Positions 1 to 7,407 of a stretch of 42,433 nucleotides of DNA are shown here, piece after piece. The translations under genes were made by a program, and so were the position numbers. Every line of letters begins with the position of its first letter. Position 1 is the stretch's first letter. The stretch is taken from contig NZ_JAMLDX010000027.1 of the NCBI RefSeq assembly GCF_024211275.1, positions 1 through 42,433 of the forward strand. Direction: 5' to 3'. Source of the DNA: Sphingomonas tagetis. Lineage in GTDB: Bacteria > Pseudomonadota > Alphaproteobacteria > Sphingomonadales > Sphingomonadaceae. The notes beneath the pieces are model-generated. The model worked only from the letters and a program-made list of their open reading frames with translations. It was not told the origin of the DNA and made no database searches.

Positions 1-30
1 CCACCCACACCAGTGTATCCTGATGGGTGG
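1..30 (-). terminator. Possible hairpin downstream of the M61 peptidase gene
   Basis: CCACCCA (1-7) is the exact inverse of TGGGTGG (24-30), leaving a 16-nt loop. It lies 38 bases beyond the stop codon of the minus-strand peptidase gene, where a terminator is expected. The bases that would show a U tract lie outside the window, so this is only a possibility. Confidence 0.25.
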
Positions 31-68
31 CCGGGTGGGGGAGCGGGCTGGTGCCGCCGCCGCTCGCT

Positions 69-1958
69 TCAGCGAGCAGCTAGGAGCTTGTCCAGGCCAC
101 CCTCTCCGGCGCCTATTTTTTCGAGGCGCGGATAGCGCAGGCCACCGCGATAGTCGATGGTTACATCACGATATCGCGTACCGCTCTTCACCAGCAGCTT
201 TGCCGGGGCCTTCGCCCTGACCGCGTCGATCAGCCGATCGTCCGAATATTCGCGGCCGCCGACCGCGACGACCGAATCGCCGACATCCAGTCCCGCCTCG
301 AACGCCGGCGAATCCCACGCCACCTGCGAAACCGCGCCGGCCTTGCCCATCACCAGACCCAGCGAATAGCTGAGATCGGTCTGGCTGCGGCTCTTCTGCG
401 CGTTCTTGAACGCCGGCGTGGGCTCGTCGGTATAGATCAGGCGATAGCCATTGTCGGTGAACCCGGCGAGCGGCGCGCGCTGCGACACATTGTCGAGCCG
501 CGCGCGCAGGAACTTCGCCCAGTCATAGGGCTCGATGCCGTTGAGCGTCGCGACCACATCGTCGAAGCGATAGGTCAGCACGCCCCAGTCGCCGTCGCGC
601 ATCCCGAAGAACGCCCGCGCGAAATCGTCCATCGACTTCCGCCCGCCCGACAGCCGCCGCAGGATCGCGTCGGTCTCCAGCCAGATCAGCAGGCCCTCAT
701 TGTAATAATCCTCCGACCGCTGCCAGCTCACCCAGCCCTTGGGCCGCCGCGCGCTGATGATCGGGTCGTTGGTGGTGTCCTCCAGCGGCCGCCACTGCCG
801 CGCCGCGCGGTTGTCGAGCCCGGCGGCGATGTTGGCGAGCATATCGAGCGTGTCCTGCTTGCTCACGATTCCCGACCGCGCCTGAAGCACATAGCCCCAG
901 AATTGCGTCTGCCCCTCATAGACCCACAGCAGCGAGTTGCGCATCGGCGTGCGGTAGTCGGGCGTCCAGCTGTCCGCGCCGCGGCGGTATTTGCCGTTCC
1001 AGCTATGGACGAATTCGTGCGGCAACAGGTTGCGCGGCCCCGGCCCCTCGCTCCACTTGGTGAAATAGCCCGGCTTCACGCCATTTTCCGAACTGCGGTG
1101 ATGCTCGAGGCCGATCCCGCCCAGCTCGTCGGTGATCGCCAGCAGGAATTCATAGCGGTCGTAATGCTGCGCGCCGAACAGCCTGACCGCCTGCTCGACC
1201 AGCTTCTTGTGCGCGTCGATCTGCGCCTCGCTCGCCGCCAGCTCCTCCGGGCTGTCGGCGACGACGTTGAGATCGACCCGGTCCGACAGCTTCCACTCGC
1301 GATAATAGCGCCCCGCGAACACCGGCGAGTCGATCAGCGTCTCGTAATTGGTCCTGTCATAGACATAGTCGCGGCCCTGCTTCTTCGCCGGCAGCCCCGA
1401 CGCCGCGGTCCAGCCTTCGGGATAGGTCACGCTCGCCTGCACCGGGATGCGCCGCGTGAAATAGCCCGCGGGATACAGGCTCACCTGCTCCCATTGCAGG
1501 TTCAGCATGGCGGGCGCGATCACAATTCGCCCCTGATCGGCGTCGGTCGCCGATGTGAACTGAAAGCTGGCGTCCAGCTCGCGCGCACCCGCCGGCACCT
1601 CAACATGGAACGCCCACACATCGACCGGATCGCGCTTCCAGGTCACCGGCTTGCCGTTCGCGGTGATCTTCAGCCCGGTCAGCTTCTCAACCTGCCCGCG
1701 CGCCGCATGGTTGCCCGGCAGCCACGCCGGCATCAGCAGCACCATCGGCCCGGCATCGGCGACGGGTATCGTCTGCTTCACCCGATAGATCGCCCGCTGC
1801 ACGTCGGTCGCATCGACCTTCAACGTCATCGTGCCGGGATAATCGACGTCGCGCGCCGCCGGAATGCTGTCTTCGAACGGCAGCGGCTGGGGTGCGGAAT
1901 TCTGGGCGGCGGCAGCCGAGGCAAGCAACAGGGCGGTCAGCGCGAAAACACGGCGCAT
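69..1958 (-). CDS. Secreted M61-family metallopeptidase with C-terminal PDZ domain
   Basis: The 629-residue product starts with a clear signal peptide (MRRVFALTALLLASAAAAQ), so it is exported to the periplasm or beyond. It carries the zinc-peptidase motif HEFVHSW at about residues 314-320, with His314 and His318 as ligands and Glu315 as catalytic base. Glu348 in YEGQTQFW is the likely third ligand, and GGIGLEHH lies upstream. This layout matches the M61 glycyl-aminopeptidase family. A PDZ-like segment lies around residues 515-600 (GKAGAVSQVAWDSPAFEAGL, then VGDSVVAVGG), also typical of M61. The length is normal for the family. The gene is monocistronic and divergent from the methyltransferase at 2101. 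The probable role is cleavage of N-terminal Gly/Ala from peptides; the true substrate is unknown. Confidence 0.9.
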   Translation of the reverse strand: MRRVFALTALLLASAAAAQNSAPQPLPFEDSIPAARDVDYPGTMTLKVDATDVQRAIYRVKQTIPVADAGPMVLLMPAWLPGNHAARGQVEKLTGLKITANGKPVTWKRDPVDVWAFHVEVPAGARELDASFQFTSATDADQGRIVIAPAMLNLQWEQVSLYPAGYFTRRIPVQASVTYPEGWTAASGLPAKKQGRDYVYDRTNYETLIDSPVFAGRYYREWKLSDRVDLNVVADSPEELAASEAQIDAHKKLVEQAVRLFGAQHYDRYEFLLAITDELGGIGLEHHRSSENGVKPGYFTKWSEGPGPRNLLPHEFVHSWNGKYRRGADSWTPDYRTPMRNSLLWVYEGQTQFWGYVLQARSGIVSKQDTLDMLANIAAGLDNRAARQWRPLEDTTNDPIISARRPKGWVSWQRSEDYYNEGLLIWLETDAILRRLSGGRKSMDDFARAFFGMRDGDWGVLTYRFDDVVATLNGIEPYDWAKFLRARLDNVSQRAPLAGFTDNGYRLIYTDEPTPAFKNAQKSRSQTDLSYSLGLVMGKAGAVSQVAWDSPAFEAGLDVGDSVVAVGGREYSDDRLIDAVRAKAPAKLLVKSGTRYRDVTIDYRGGLRYPRLEKIGAGEGGLDKLLAAR

Positions 1959-1985
1959 TCAGGACTCCATGAAACGGGATATAAT

Positions 1986-2015
1986 GTTACTTAAGCAACC
2001 AATACGCAGTGCGTA
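1986..2015. promoter_or_regulatory. Two adjacent palindromes between divergent genes
   Basis: The divergent intergenic region (1959-2100) holds GTTACTTAAGCAAC at 1986-1999, a 14-bp palindrome with one mismatched pair. It is followed at once by TACGCAGTGCGTA at 2003-2015, a perfect 6+6 inverted repeat with a 1-base spacer. Either could be an operator for a dimeric regulator acting on the M61 peptidase promoter. A plus-strand TATAAT sits at 1980-1985. No regulator gene is adjacent, so the assignment is speculative. Confidence 0.35.
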
Positions 2016-2100
2016 AACCCTTGTTCCGTTTAAGACGCACGACGCACCGATCTCCGCCCGGCTAACGAGTTGCTTACCATTCCCGCGCTATGCGGGCGTC

Positions 2101-3432
2101 ATGTATCACGACCCCGCCCTCGCCCGGGAAACCCAGTCTGATCCAGCGTCCGATCCGCGTCCCAAATCCGCGGTCAGCACCGGCACCGGCATTGCGGGTC
2201 TCGTCGGCATGGGCGCATGGCTCGCCGTCGCGCGCAGCTACGGCCTCGACGGCCCCTATTCCGCGCTGATCAACCTGCTCGCCTGCGGCATCCCGATGGT
2301 CCTGTGGGCGGTCATCGTCGACAAGGTCCACCGCAACCCCAGCACCGGCATCGACTGGAGCGCCCCTAAACCGCTCAGCGACACGCTCGACATCTCGATC
2401 ACCAAGATCGCCGGGCTGTGGCTGACCTGGGGCGGGATCGCAGCCATCTATGCCGTGTGCCGCTTCTACTGGACCGGCAACTTCGCCTTCGCCATGTGGT
2501 GCTTTCAGGTCGCCGCGCCCGCGTTGTTCATCCTCTCGGTGCCCTATGTCCTGTGGCTCGATCGCCGCCTGATCGAGCCGAAGGACGGCGCCTGGCACCT
2601 CGGCGCCTGGCTGCTCGGCAACCAGCCGCACGACGAGTCCGCGATCCACAGCCATCTGCGCAGCTGGGCGGTGAAGGGTTTCTTCCTCGCCTTCATGCTC
2701 GCGATCGTCCCGCCGGGGTTCGGCGGCTTTATCCGCGCCAGCAGCGACGGCATCCTCGGCAACCCGATCGCGCTCGCCAACTGGCTGATCACCGGCATGT
2801 TCATGATCGACGTCGCCTTCGCGACCGTCGGCTACATCCTCACCTTCCGCCCGCTCGACAGCCATATCCGCAGCGCCAACCCGTACATGGCCGGCTGGGC
2901 GTTCGCGCTGATCTGCTATCCGCCGTTCATCCTGATGGGCAATGGCGGCCCGCTCGATTACCACCCCGGCACCTCGGACTGGACGCACTGGCTCGCCGGC
3001 CAGACGATCCTGCTGTGGATCACCGGCGCCATCCTCGTCACGCTCACCGCCATCTACGCCTGGGCGACGCTCGCATTCGGCTTCCGTTTCTCCAACCTGA
3101 CCCATCGCGGCATCATCACCCACGGCCCGTACAGCTGGACGCGCCACCCGGCGTACCTGTCGAAGAACCTGTTCTGGTGGCTCAGCACCTGTCCGCTGCT
3201 CGTCACCACCGGCAGCATCTACGACGCGGTCCGCGCGACGGTGCTGCTGGCCTGTGTCAGCGGCGTCTATTACATCCGCGCCAAGACCGAGGAACGCCAT
3301 CTCGGCGCCGATCCCGACTATCGCGCGTATAGCGAATGGATGGAGCGAAACGCCCCGGTTCCGCGCCTCGTCGCGTGCATCACCGGACGCAAGTTCCGCC
3401 CCGGTTACGCCGGCACTGCCCACTCCGACTGA
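2101..3432 (+). CDS. Integral-membrane methyltransferase, ICMT/PEMT-like
   Basis: The 443-residue protein is made largely of hydrophobic segments (roughly eight to ten candidate membrane helices). Near its C terminus, from about residue 348, it has RHPAYLSKNLFWW, followed by KTEERHLGADPDYRAY. The R-H-P motif and the downstream E-E/Y motif are the SAM-binding signature shared by isoprenylcysteine carboxyl methyltransferases and phospholipid N-methyltransferases. The substrate cannot be read from the sequence. Bacterial members are often uncharacterised or act on lipids. The family core is about 200 residues, so the N-terminal half is an extra membrane region. The ATG at 2101 is preceded only by a weak ribosome site. 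The gene stands alone, divergent from the peptidase gene. Confidence 0.75.
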   Translation: MYHDPALARETQSDPASDPRPKSAVSTGTGIAGLVGMGAWLAVARSYGLDGPYSALINLLACGIPMVLWAVIVDKVHRNPSTGIDWSAPKPLSDTLDISITKIAGLWLTWGGIAAIYAVCRFYWTGNFAFAMWCFQVAAPALFILSVPYVLWLDRRLIEPKDGAWHLGAWLLGNQPHDESAIHSHLRSWAVKGFFLAFMLAIVPPGFGGFIRASSDGILGNPIALANWLITGMFMIDVAFATVGYILTFRPLDSHIRSANPYMAGWAFALICYPPFILMGNGGPLDYHPGTSDWTHWLAGQTILLWITGAILVTLTAIYAWATLAFGFRFSNLTHRGIITHGPYSWTRHPAYLSKNLFWWLSTCPLLVTTGSIYDAVRATVLLACVSGVYYIRAKTEERHLGADPDYRAYSEWMERNAPVPRLVACITGRKFRPGYAGTAHSD

Positions 3433-3557
3433 GCCATCCCCCGCCTTGCGGATCGCCCCTCGGCTCCCCATATCCGGTCCATCGCTGAAACAACGATCGT
3501 AGGCTTCAGCGGCTGAGAGACCAAATGCGCTCTGGCTTACATGCAGGGGCGTTTTCG

Positions 3558-3734
3558 ATGGACCTCAACCAGCTACTCTACCGCCACCAGATCTCGCTCA
3601 TGAGCGCCAGCGCTGCGTCTTGCCCGGAAGCCCGCATCGCGCATCACGGCATGGCTACGCTCTACGCCGGCCGGATCGACGCGTTGCGGCCGCTTGGCGC
3701 GCGCGAGCTTCTGCATCTGCGCCAGCCGGCCTGA
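3558..3734 (+). CDS. Small conserved-type protein, 58 residues
   Basis: A short frame starting MDLNQLLYRHQISLM is preceded by AGGGG about 9 bases before the ATG, and it reads to a stop at 3734. The pattern (an LxxLxxRHQ start, then a Pro-Glu-Ala-Arg segment and a YAGRID segment) resembles short sphingomonad proteins that I recall without a known function. The amphipathic helical character and a good ribosome site favour a real gene over chance. It has no membrane segment or metal motif and no obvious partner. The frame extends upstream to 3525, but the ATG at 3558 fits the ribosome site better. Confidence 0.55.
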   Translation: MDLNQLLYRHQISLMSASAASCPEARIAHHGMATLYAGRIDALRPLGARELLHLRQPA

Positions 3735-3859
3735 CCCGGCGGGCACGACCCCCATATCTTCGCCCGAAAAATTGCCCTAGTCAGAGCCTATCGCGGACGA
3801 TCGTCCTGGGCTGCTGCGACTGGGCGACATGCGCGCCGGCCCAAAGCACCGGAGCGTTC

Positions 3860-4375
3860 GTGAGCATCCCTCCGATCCACCCCCTGCCGGCCCCCGCCGC
3901 ACAGGCTCATCTCACCCTCCGACGCGCCGCGCACACGCTGGCCGCCACCGACTATGCCGGGCCAGTCTCCGCCGCCGCGCGCTATTACCGCGCCCGCTCG
4001 CTCGGCAACCATCTGCGTGAGCTCGACCGCTTCCTGCGCACGCTGATCGAGGCGATCACCCCCGCCCCCGCGCGGCCCGCGCTGCGCACGGCCCGCCGCA
4101 CCGGCGACAAGCTCAGCCAGCTCGACACCGGCCTCGCCTGTTCCTCACCCCGCCTCGACGCGCTGCGCGGCGCGCGCAACTGCCTGTACTATTGCGGCGG
4201 GCGCGTCCGCCGCGGCGACCGGCGCCACAGCCCGCTCCTCACGCTCGGCTGGCCGCGCGACCGCCCGCGCCGCGCCCGGCTCGGCGAAGAACTCACTATC
4301 ACCCAGGCCGAGCTCGCCGATATCTGCGCCTTCTACCTCGAGCTCGCCGACTCGCTCGTGGAGAACCGCCCGTGA
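3860..4375 (+). CDS. Unknown basic alpha-helical protein, coupled to a thioesterase gene
   Basis: A GTG start at 3860 gives a 171-residue Arg/Ala-rich protein beginning VSIPPIHPLPAPAAQ. I do not recognise the family. It has no signal peptide or membrane helix. It contains several amphipathic helices (for example RSLGNHLRELDRFLRTLIEA) and a Cys-Tyr-Tyr-Cys stretch near residue 113. The stop TGA at 4373-4375 overlaps the GTG start of the next gene (GTGA), which suggests translational coupling and co-expression with the thioesterase. The frame is open upstream to 3620, but that extension looks like non-coding translation, and the upstream ORF at 3558-3734 overlaps it. Codon use fits the host chromosome. 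Confidence 0.6.
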   Translation: MSIPPIHPLPAPAAQAHLTLRRAAHTLAATDYAGPVSAAARYYRARSLGNHLRELDRFLRTLIEAITPAPARPALRTARRTGDKLSQLDTGLACSSPRLDALRGARNCLYYCGGRVRRGDRRHSPLLTLGWPRDRPRRARLGEELTITQAELADICAFYLELADSLVENRP

Positions 4376-4785
4376 GCGCGCAACACAGCCAGCCGATCGC
4401 AGTGCTCCCGCAGGACATCGACGCGCTCGGTCACGTCAACAACATGATCTATCTGCGCTGGGTGCAGGACGCGACCGTCGCGCACTGGCAGCGCACCGCG
4501 CCGCCCAGCGCCGTCAACGAATTCCAGTGGGTCGCGATCCGCCACGACATCACCTATCGCCGCCCGGCGTTTCTCGGCGACGCCATCGTCGCGCGCGTCA
4601 CGCTCGAAAGCGTCCGCCGCGAAAGCGCCTTCTACGTCACCCGCATCCAGCGCGGCGACGAGATCCTCGCCGAGATCAGCTCGCGCTGGTGCTGCATGGA
4701 CACCGCCACGATGCGCCCGGCGCGCTTGCCCGACGAGGTCGTCTCCTGCTTCTTCGCCGAGCCGCCGGTCGCCCGCACCGGCTAG
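4372..4785 (+). CDS. Hotdog-fold acyl-CoA thioesterase (4HBT/YbgC-like)
   Basis: The 137-residue protein starts at GTG 4372, overlapping the previous stop codon. The N-terminal motif LPQDIDALGHVNNMIYLRW is the signature of the 4-hydroxybenzoyl-CoA thioesterase/YbgC branch of hotdog enzymes. In that family the Asp before the Gly-His-Val-Asn-Asn run acts in thioester hydrolysis. Length and overall order (HVNN helix, then the beta strands around VAIRHDITYRRPAFLGD) fit the family. It should be cytosolic and hydrolyse acyl-CoA; the acyl specificity cannot be inferred. A longer frame opens at 4192, but it is the alternate frame of the upstream gene. Confidence 0.88.
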   Translation: MSAQHSQPIAVLPQDIDALGHVNNMIYLRWVQDATVAHWQRTAPPSAVNEFQWVAIRHDITYRRPAFLGDAIVARVTLESVRRESAFYVTRIQRGDEILAEISSRWCCMDTATMRPARLPDEVVSCFFAEPPVARTG

Positions 4786-4842
4786 ACTTCCGGCGCGAGC
4801 CGCCACTTGCTACCCTCCGCACATTGGAGCGCAGGTAACAGC

Positions 4843-5208
4843 ATGCAAATCGGCCCGTTGAAGCTCAAGGCGCAGTTGCTCTGCGGCGACGCCATCGCCA
4901 TGGGGCCGGGCAAGGCCGACCTGCTCGAAGCGATCGACCGCACCGGCTCGATCTCCGCCGCCGGCCGCGCGATGGGCATGAGCTACCGCCGCGCCTGGCT
5001 GCTCGTCGACGAGATGAATCGCTGCTGGGTCGACAAGCTGGTCGAGACCGTCCCCGGCGGCGCCGGCGACCGCGGCGCGCGCATGACGCCGTTCGGGCGC
5101 AAGGTGTTAGGCGCCTATCGTGAGATCGAACATCAACTCGACAGCGCGCTAACCGACAGCCCGCTCCAGCAGCTCAGCACCCTGCTCCGCACCCCCGACG
5201 CCGCCTGA
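4843..5208 (+). CDS. ModE-like winged-helix regulator (DNA-binding domain only)
   Basis: The 121-residue protein starts at ATG 4843, with AGG eight bases upstream. Residues 20-75 carry KADLLEAIDRTGSISAAGRA and MGMSYRRAWLLVDEMN, the N-terminal LysR-type winged helix characteristic of ModE, the molybdate-responsive repressor/activator. E. coli ModE is about 262 residues and has two C-terminal molbindin (MOP) domains. Here the protein ends soon after the winged helix, so it lacks the known molybdate-binding part. It may depend on a separate MOP protein or sense nothing directly. The gene lies upstream of a TonB-dependent receptor, and two ModE-box-like repeats lie between them, so that receptor is the natural target candidate. 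Confidence 0.82.
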   Translation: MQIGPLKLKAQLLCGDAIAMGPGKADLLEAIDRTGSISAAGRAMGMSYRRAWLLVDEMNRCWVDKLVETVPGGAGDRGARMTPFGRKVLGAYREIEHQLDSALTDSPLQQLSTLLRTPDAA

Positions 5209-5246
5209 ACCCTGACCCGGGTCGATGCCGCAGGTCTATCGGGTTA

Positions 5247-5292
5247 GCTATATTCGCATATATACGGCACGCTATATCCGCCCCTATACGGC
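5247..5292 (+). promoter_or_regulatory. Tandem ModE-box-like operator, two 22-bp copies
   Basis: Two copies of one 22-bp sequence start at 5247 and 5271 (24-bp period) and match at 18 of 22 positions. Each has the layout GCTATAT, a 5-7 bp core, then TATACGGC (TATATACG in the first copy). This resembles the published ModE consensus of inverted TATATA-type half sites with a CG flank. The repeats end 42 bp before the TonB receptor start codon and 38 bp after the ModE-like gene stop. Binding by the neighbouring regulator is inferred. Confidence 0.6.
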
Positions 5293-5334
5293 GCCCGAAT
5301 CGAGCGGCACCCAGCCGCCAGTCGGGGGATATCG

Positions 5335-7407
5335 ATGCGCGCCATTCTGCTTGCCACCACCGTCATCGCGGCCCTGCCCGCCGCCGCGCAGGACAGCGCC
5401 GACACCCGCTTCGAACTCGGCCAGATCATCGTCACCGGCACCCCGCCCGACGCCGGCCTCGCGATCGGCGACGACAGCGCCGGCCAGCAGGCGATCGAGA
5501 CGTTCAACCGCAACACGCTCGACGACGCCGCCAGCCTCATCCCCGGCGTCACCGCCGGCAACAGCGGCGGCTCGCGCAACGAGCGCCTGCTGTTCGTCCG
5601 CGGCTTCGACCGGTTTCAGGTCCCGCTCTCGGTCGACGGCATCCGAGTCTATCTCCCCGCCGACAACCGCCTCGATTACGGCCGCTTCCTCACCCCCGAC
5701 ATCGCCGGAATTCAGGTCGCCAAGGGCTATGCCTCGGTCCTCGACGGCCCCGGCGCGATGGGCGGCGCGGTCAACCTCGTCACCCGCAAGCCAGGCCAAC
5801 CGCTCGAAGCCGAGGCCCGCGCCGTCCTCAACCTCGGCCGCGACGGCGGCTATAGCGGCTACACTGCCTTCGCCCTGCTCGGCACGCGGCAGGACGATTG
5901 GTACGCCCAGGCCAGCTTCGCGCAGAATTTCCAGGACCATTGGGACCTCCCCGCCGGCTTCACCCCGACGGTCAACGAGGATGGCGGCGCGCGCGATTTC
6001 AGCCGCACCCGCGACTGGCGCGTCAACGCCAAGGCCGGCTTCACCCCCAACGCCACCGACGAATACGCCCTGAGCTACACCCGTCAGGAGGGCAGCAAGA
6101 ACGCCCCGCTCCACCTCACCGACACCAGCAACGTCTCCCTACGCAACTGGAGCTGGCCCTATTGGAACATCGAGGGCGCCTATTTCCTCTCCACCACCGC
6201 GCTCGGCGAGGCCGCCACGCTCAAGACCCGCGCCTATTACAACGCATACCGTAACCTGCTCCGCTCGTGGGACAACCGCAGCCAGACCACCCAGACGCTC
6301 GCCCGCGCCTTTGACAGCCCCTATGACGACACCGCTTATGGCGGCTCGGCCGAGCTCGCGGTCCGCACCGGCCCCGCCAACACCCTCGCGCTCGCCGTCC
6401 ACTACCGCCACGACCAGCACAACGAGTCCCAGACCAGCCGCCCCGGCCTCGCCGGCGCCACCCCCGAACCCGTCCAGCGCAGCGCCGAACGCAACTGGAG
6501 CATCGCGCTCGAGGACCGCCTCGCCCTCACCCCCGCACTCACCCTGACGCTCGGCGCCAGCTATGACTGGCGCGACCTCGACGCCGCGCAGGAATATGGC
6601 GTTCCCCCCGGCGGCACCGGCGCCAGCCGCCTCTTCAGCTTCCCGCTGCGCAACGCCGAGGCATGGAACGCGCAGGGCCGGCTCGACTGGACCGCGGGCG
6701 CCACCCGCCTCCACGCCAGCGTCTCCTCCCGCGCGCGCTTCCCGACGCTGTTCGAGCGGTTCAGCAGCCAGTTCGGCACCGCCGAGTCCAACCCCGATCT
6801 GCGCCCCGAGCGCGCCACCAATTTCGAGCTCGGCGGCACCCACAGCCGCGGCCCCGTCCGCCTCTCCGGCGCGCTCTTCTACAGCCGCCTTAACGACGCG
6901 CTCGTCTCGGTCCGCACCGCCGCCAACCTCAACCGCCGCGAAAATTACGGCACGGCCGACTATTATGGCGGCGAAGTCTCGCTCGACGCCACCCTCACGC
7001 CCAGCCTCGAGGCCGGCCTCAACTGCGGCTATATCCACCGCGACTTCGATACCGGCACGCCCCCCGCCGGCGGCCTGATCCGCCCCTTCCGCCTCACCGA
7101 CGTCCCCGCTCACAAGGGCTTTGCCTGGCTGTCATGGGCACCGCTCGCCGGCGTCGAATTCGTCCCCAGCATCGAGTTCGCGTCCGACCGCACCACGGTC
7201 ACCCTGGCCTCCGCCAACGGCCTCGCGCCAGTCTATTACCAGACCGGCGATTACGTCATCGCCGGCCTGCGCATCGACTATGCGATCCTGCCCCAGGTCA
7301 CGCTCGGCGCCGGCGTCCGCAACCTGCTCGACGCCGGCTACACGGTGACCGACGGCTTCCCCGAACAAGGCCGTTCGCTCTTCGCTACCCTTCGGGCGCG
7401 TTACTAA
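5335..7407 (+). CDS. TonB-dependent outer-membrane receptor, candidate molybdenum-regulated
   Basis: The 690-residue protein has a signal peptide (MRAILLATTVIAALPAAAQ) and a TonB-box-like segment (GQIIVTGTP) near residue 28. A plug domain covers about residues 40-160 (ASLIPGVTAGNSGGSRNERL and GPGAMGGAVNLVTRKP). A beta-barrel ends in RSLFATLRARY, with the terminal aromatic residue usual for outer-membrane insertion. It has no STN signalling domain, so it is probably regulated by a conventional repressor. Its start lies 42 bp after two ModE-box-like repeats and after a ModE-like gene, which suggests uptake of molybdate, tungstate or a Mo-chelating compound. The barrel itself does not show the substrate. 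The best sequence relation could equally be to catecholate or cobalamin receptors. GGGGG upstream of the ATG supports the start. Confidence 0.92.
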   Translation: MRAILLATTVIAALPAAAQDSADTRFELGQIIVTGTPPDAGLAIGDDSAGQQAIETFNRNTLDDAASLIPGVTAGNSGGSRNERLLFVRGFDRFQVPLSVDGIRVYLPADNRLDYGRFLTPDIAGIQVAKGYASVLDGPGAMGGAVNLVTRKPGQPLEAEARAVLNLGRDGGYSGYTAFALLGTRQDDWYAQASFAQNFQDHWDLPAGFTPTVNEDGGARDFSRTRDWRVNAKAGFTPNATDEYALSYTRQEGSKNAPLHLTDTSNVSLRNWSWPYWNIEGAYFLSTTALGEAATLKTRAYYNAYRNLLRSWDNRSQTTQTLARAFDSPYDDTAYGGSAELAVRTGPANTLALAVHYRHDQHNESQTSRPGLAGATPEPVQRSAERNWSIALEDRLALTPALTLTLGASYDWRDLDAAQEYGVPPGGTGASRLFSFPLRNAEAWNAQGRLDWTAGATRLHASVSSRARFPTLFERFSSQFGTAESNPDLRPERATNFELGGTHSRGPVRLSGALFYSRLNDALVSVRTAANLNRRENYGTADYYGGEVSLDATLTPSLEAGLNCGYIHRDFDTGTPPAGGLIRPFRLTDVPAHKGFAWLSWAPLAGVEFVPSIEFASDRTTVTLASANGLAPVYYQTGDYVIAGLRIDYAILPQVTLGAGVRNLLDAGYTVTDGFPEQGRSLFATLRARY

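Noticed and set aside
2074..3471. Long minus-strand frame opposite the methyltransferase gene
   Set aside because: The plus strand encodes a coherent membrane protein with catalytic motifs. The antisense frame is Arg/Asp/Ala/Gly-rich and an expected side effect of high GC codons.
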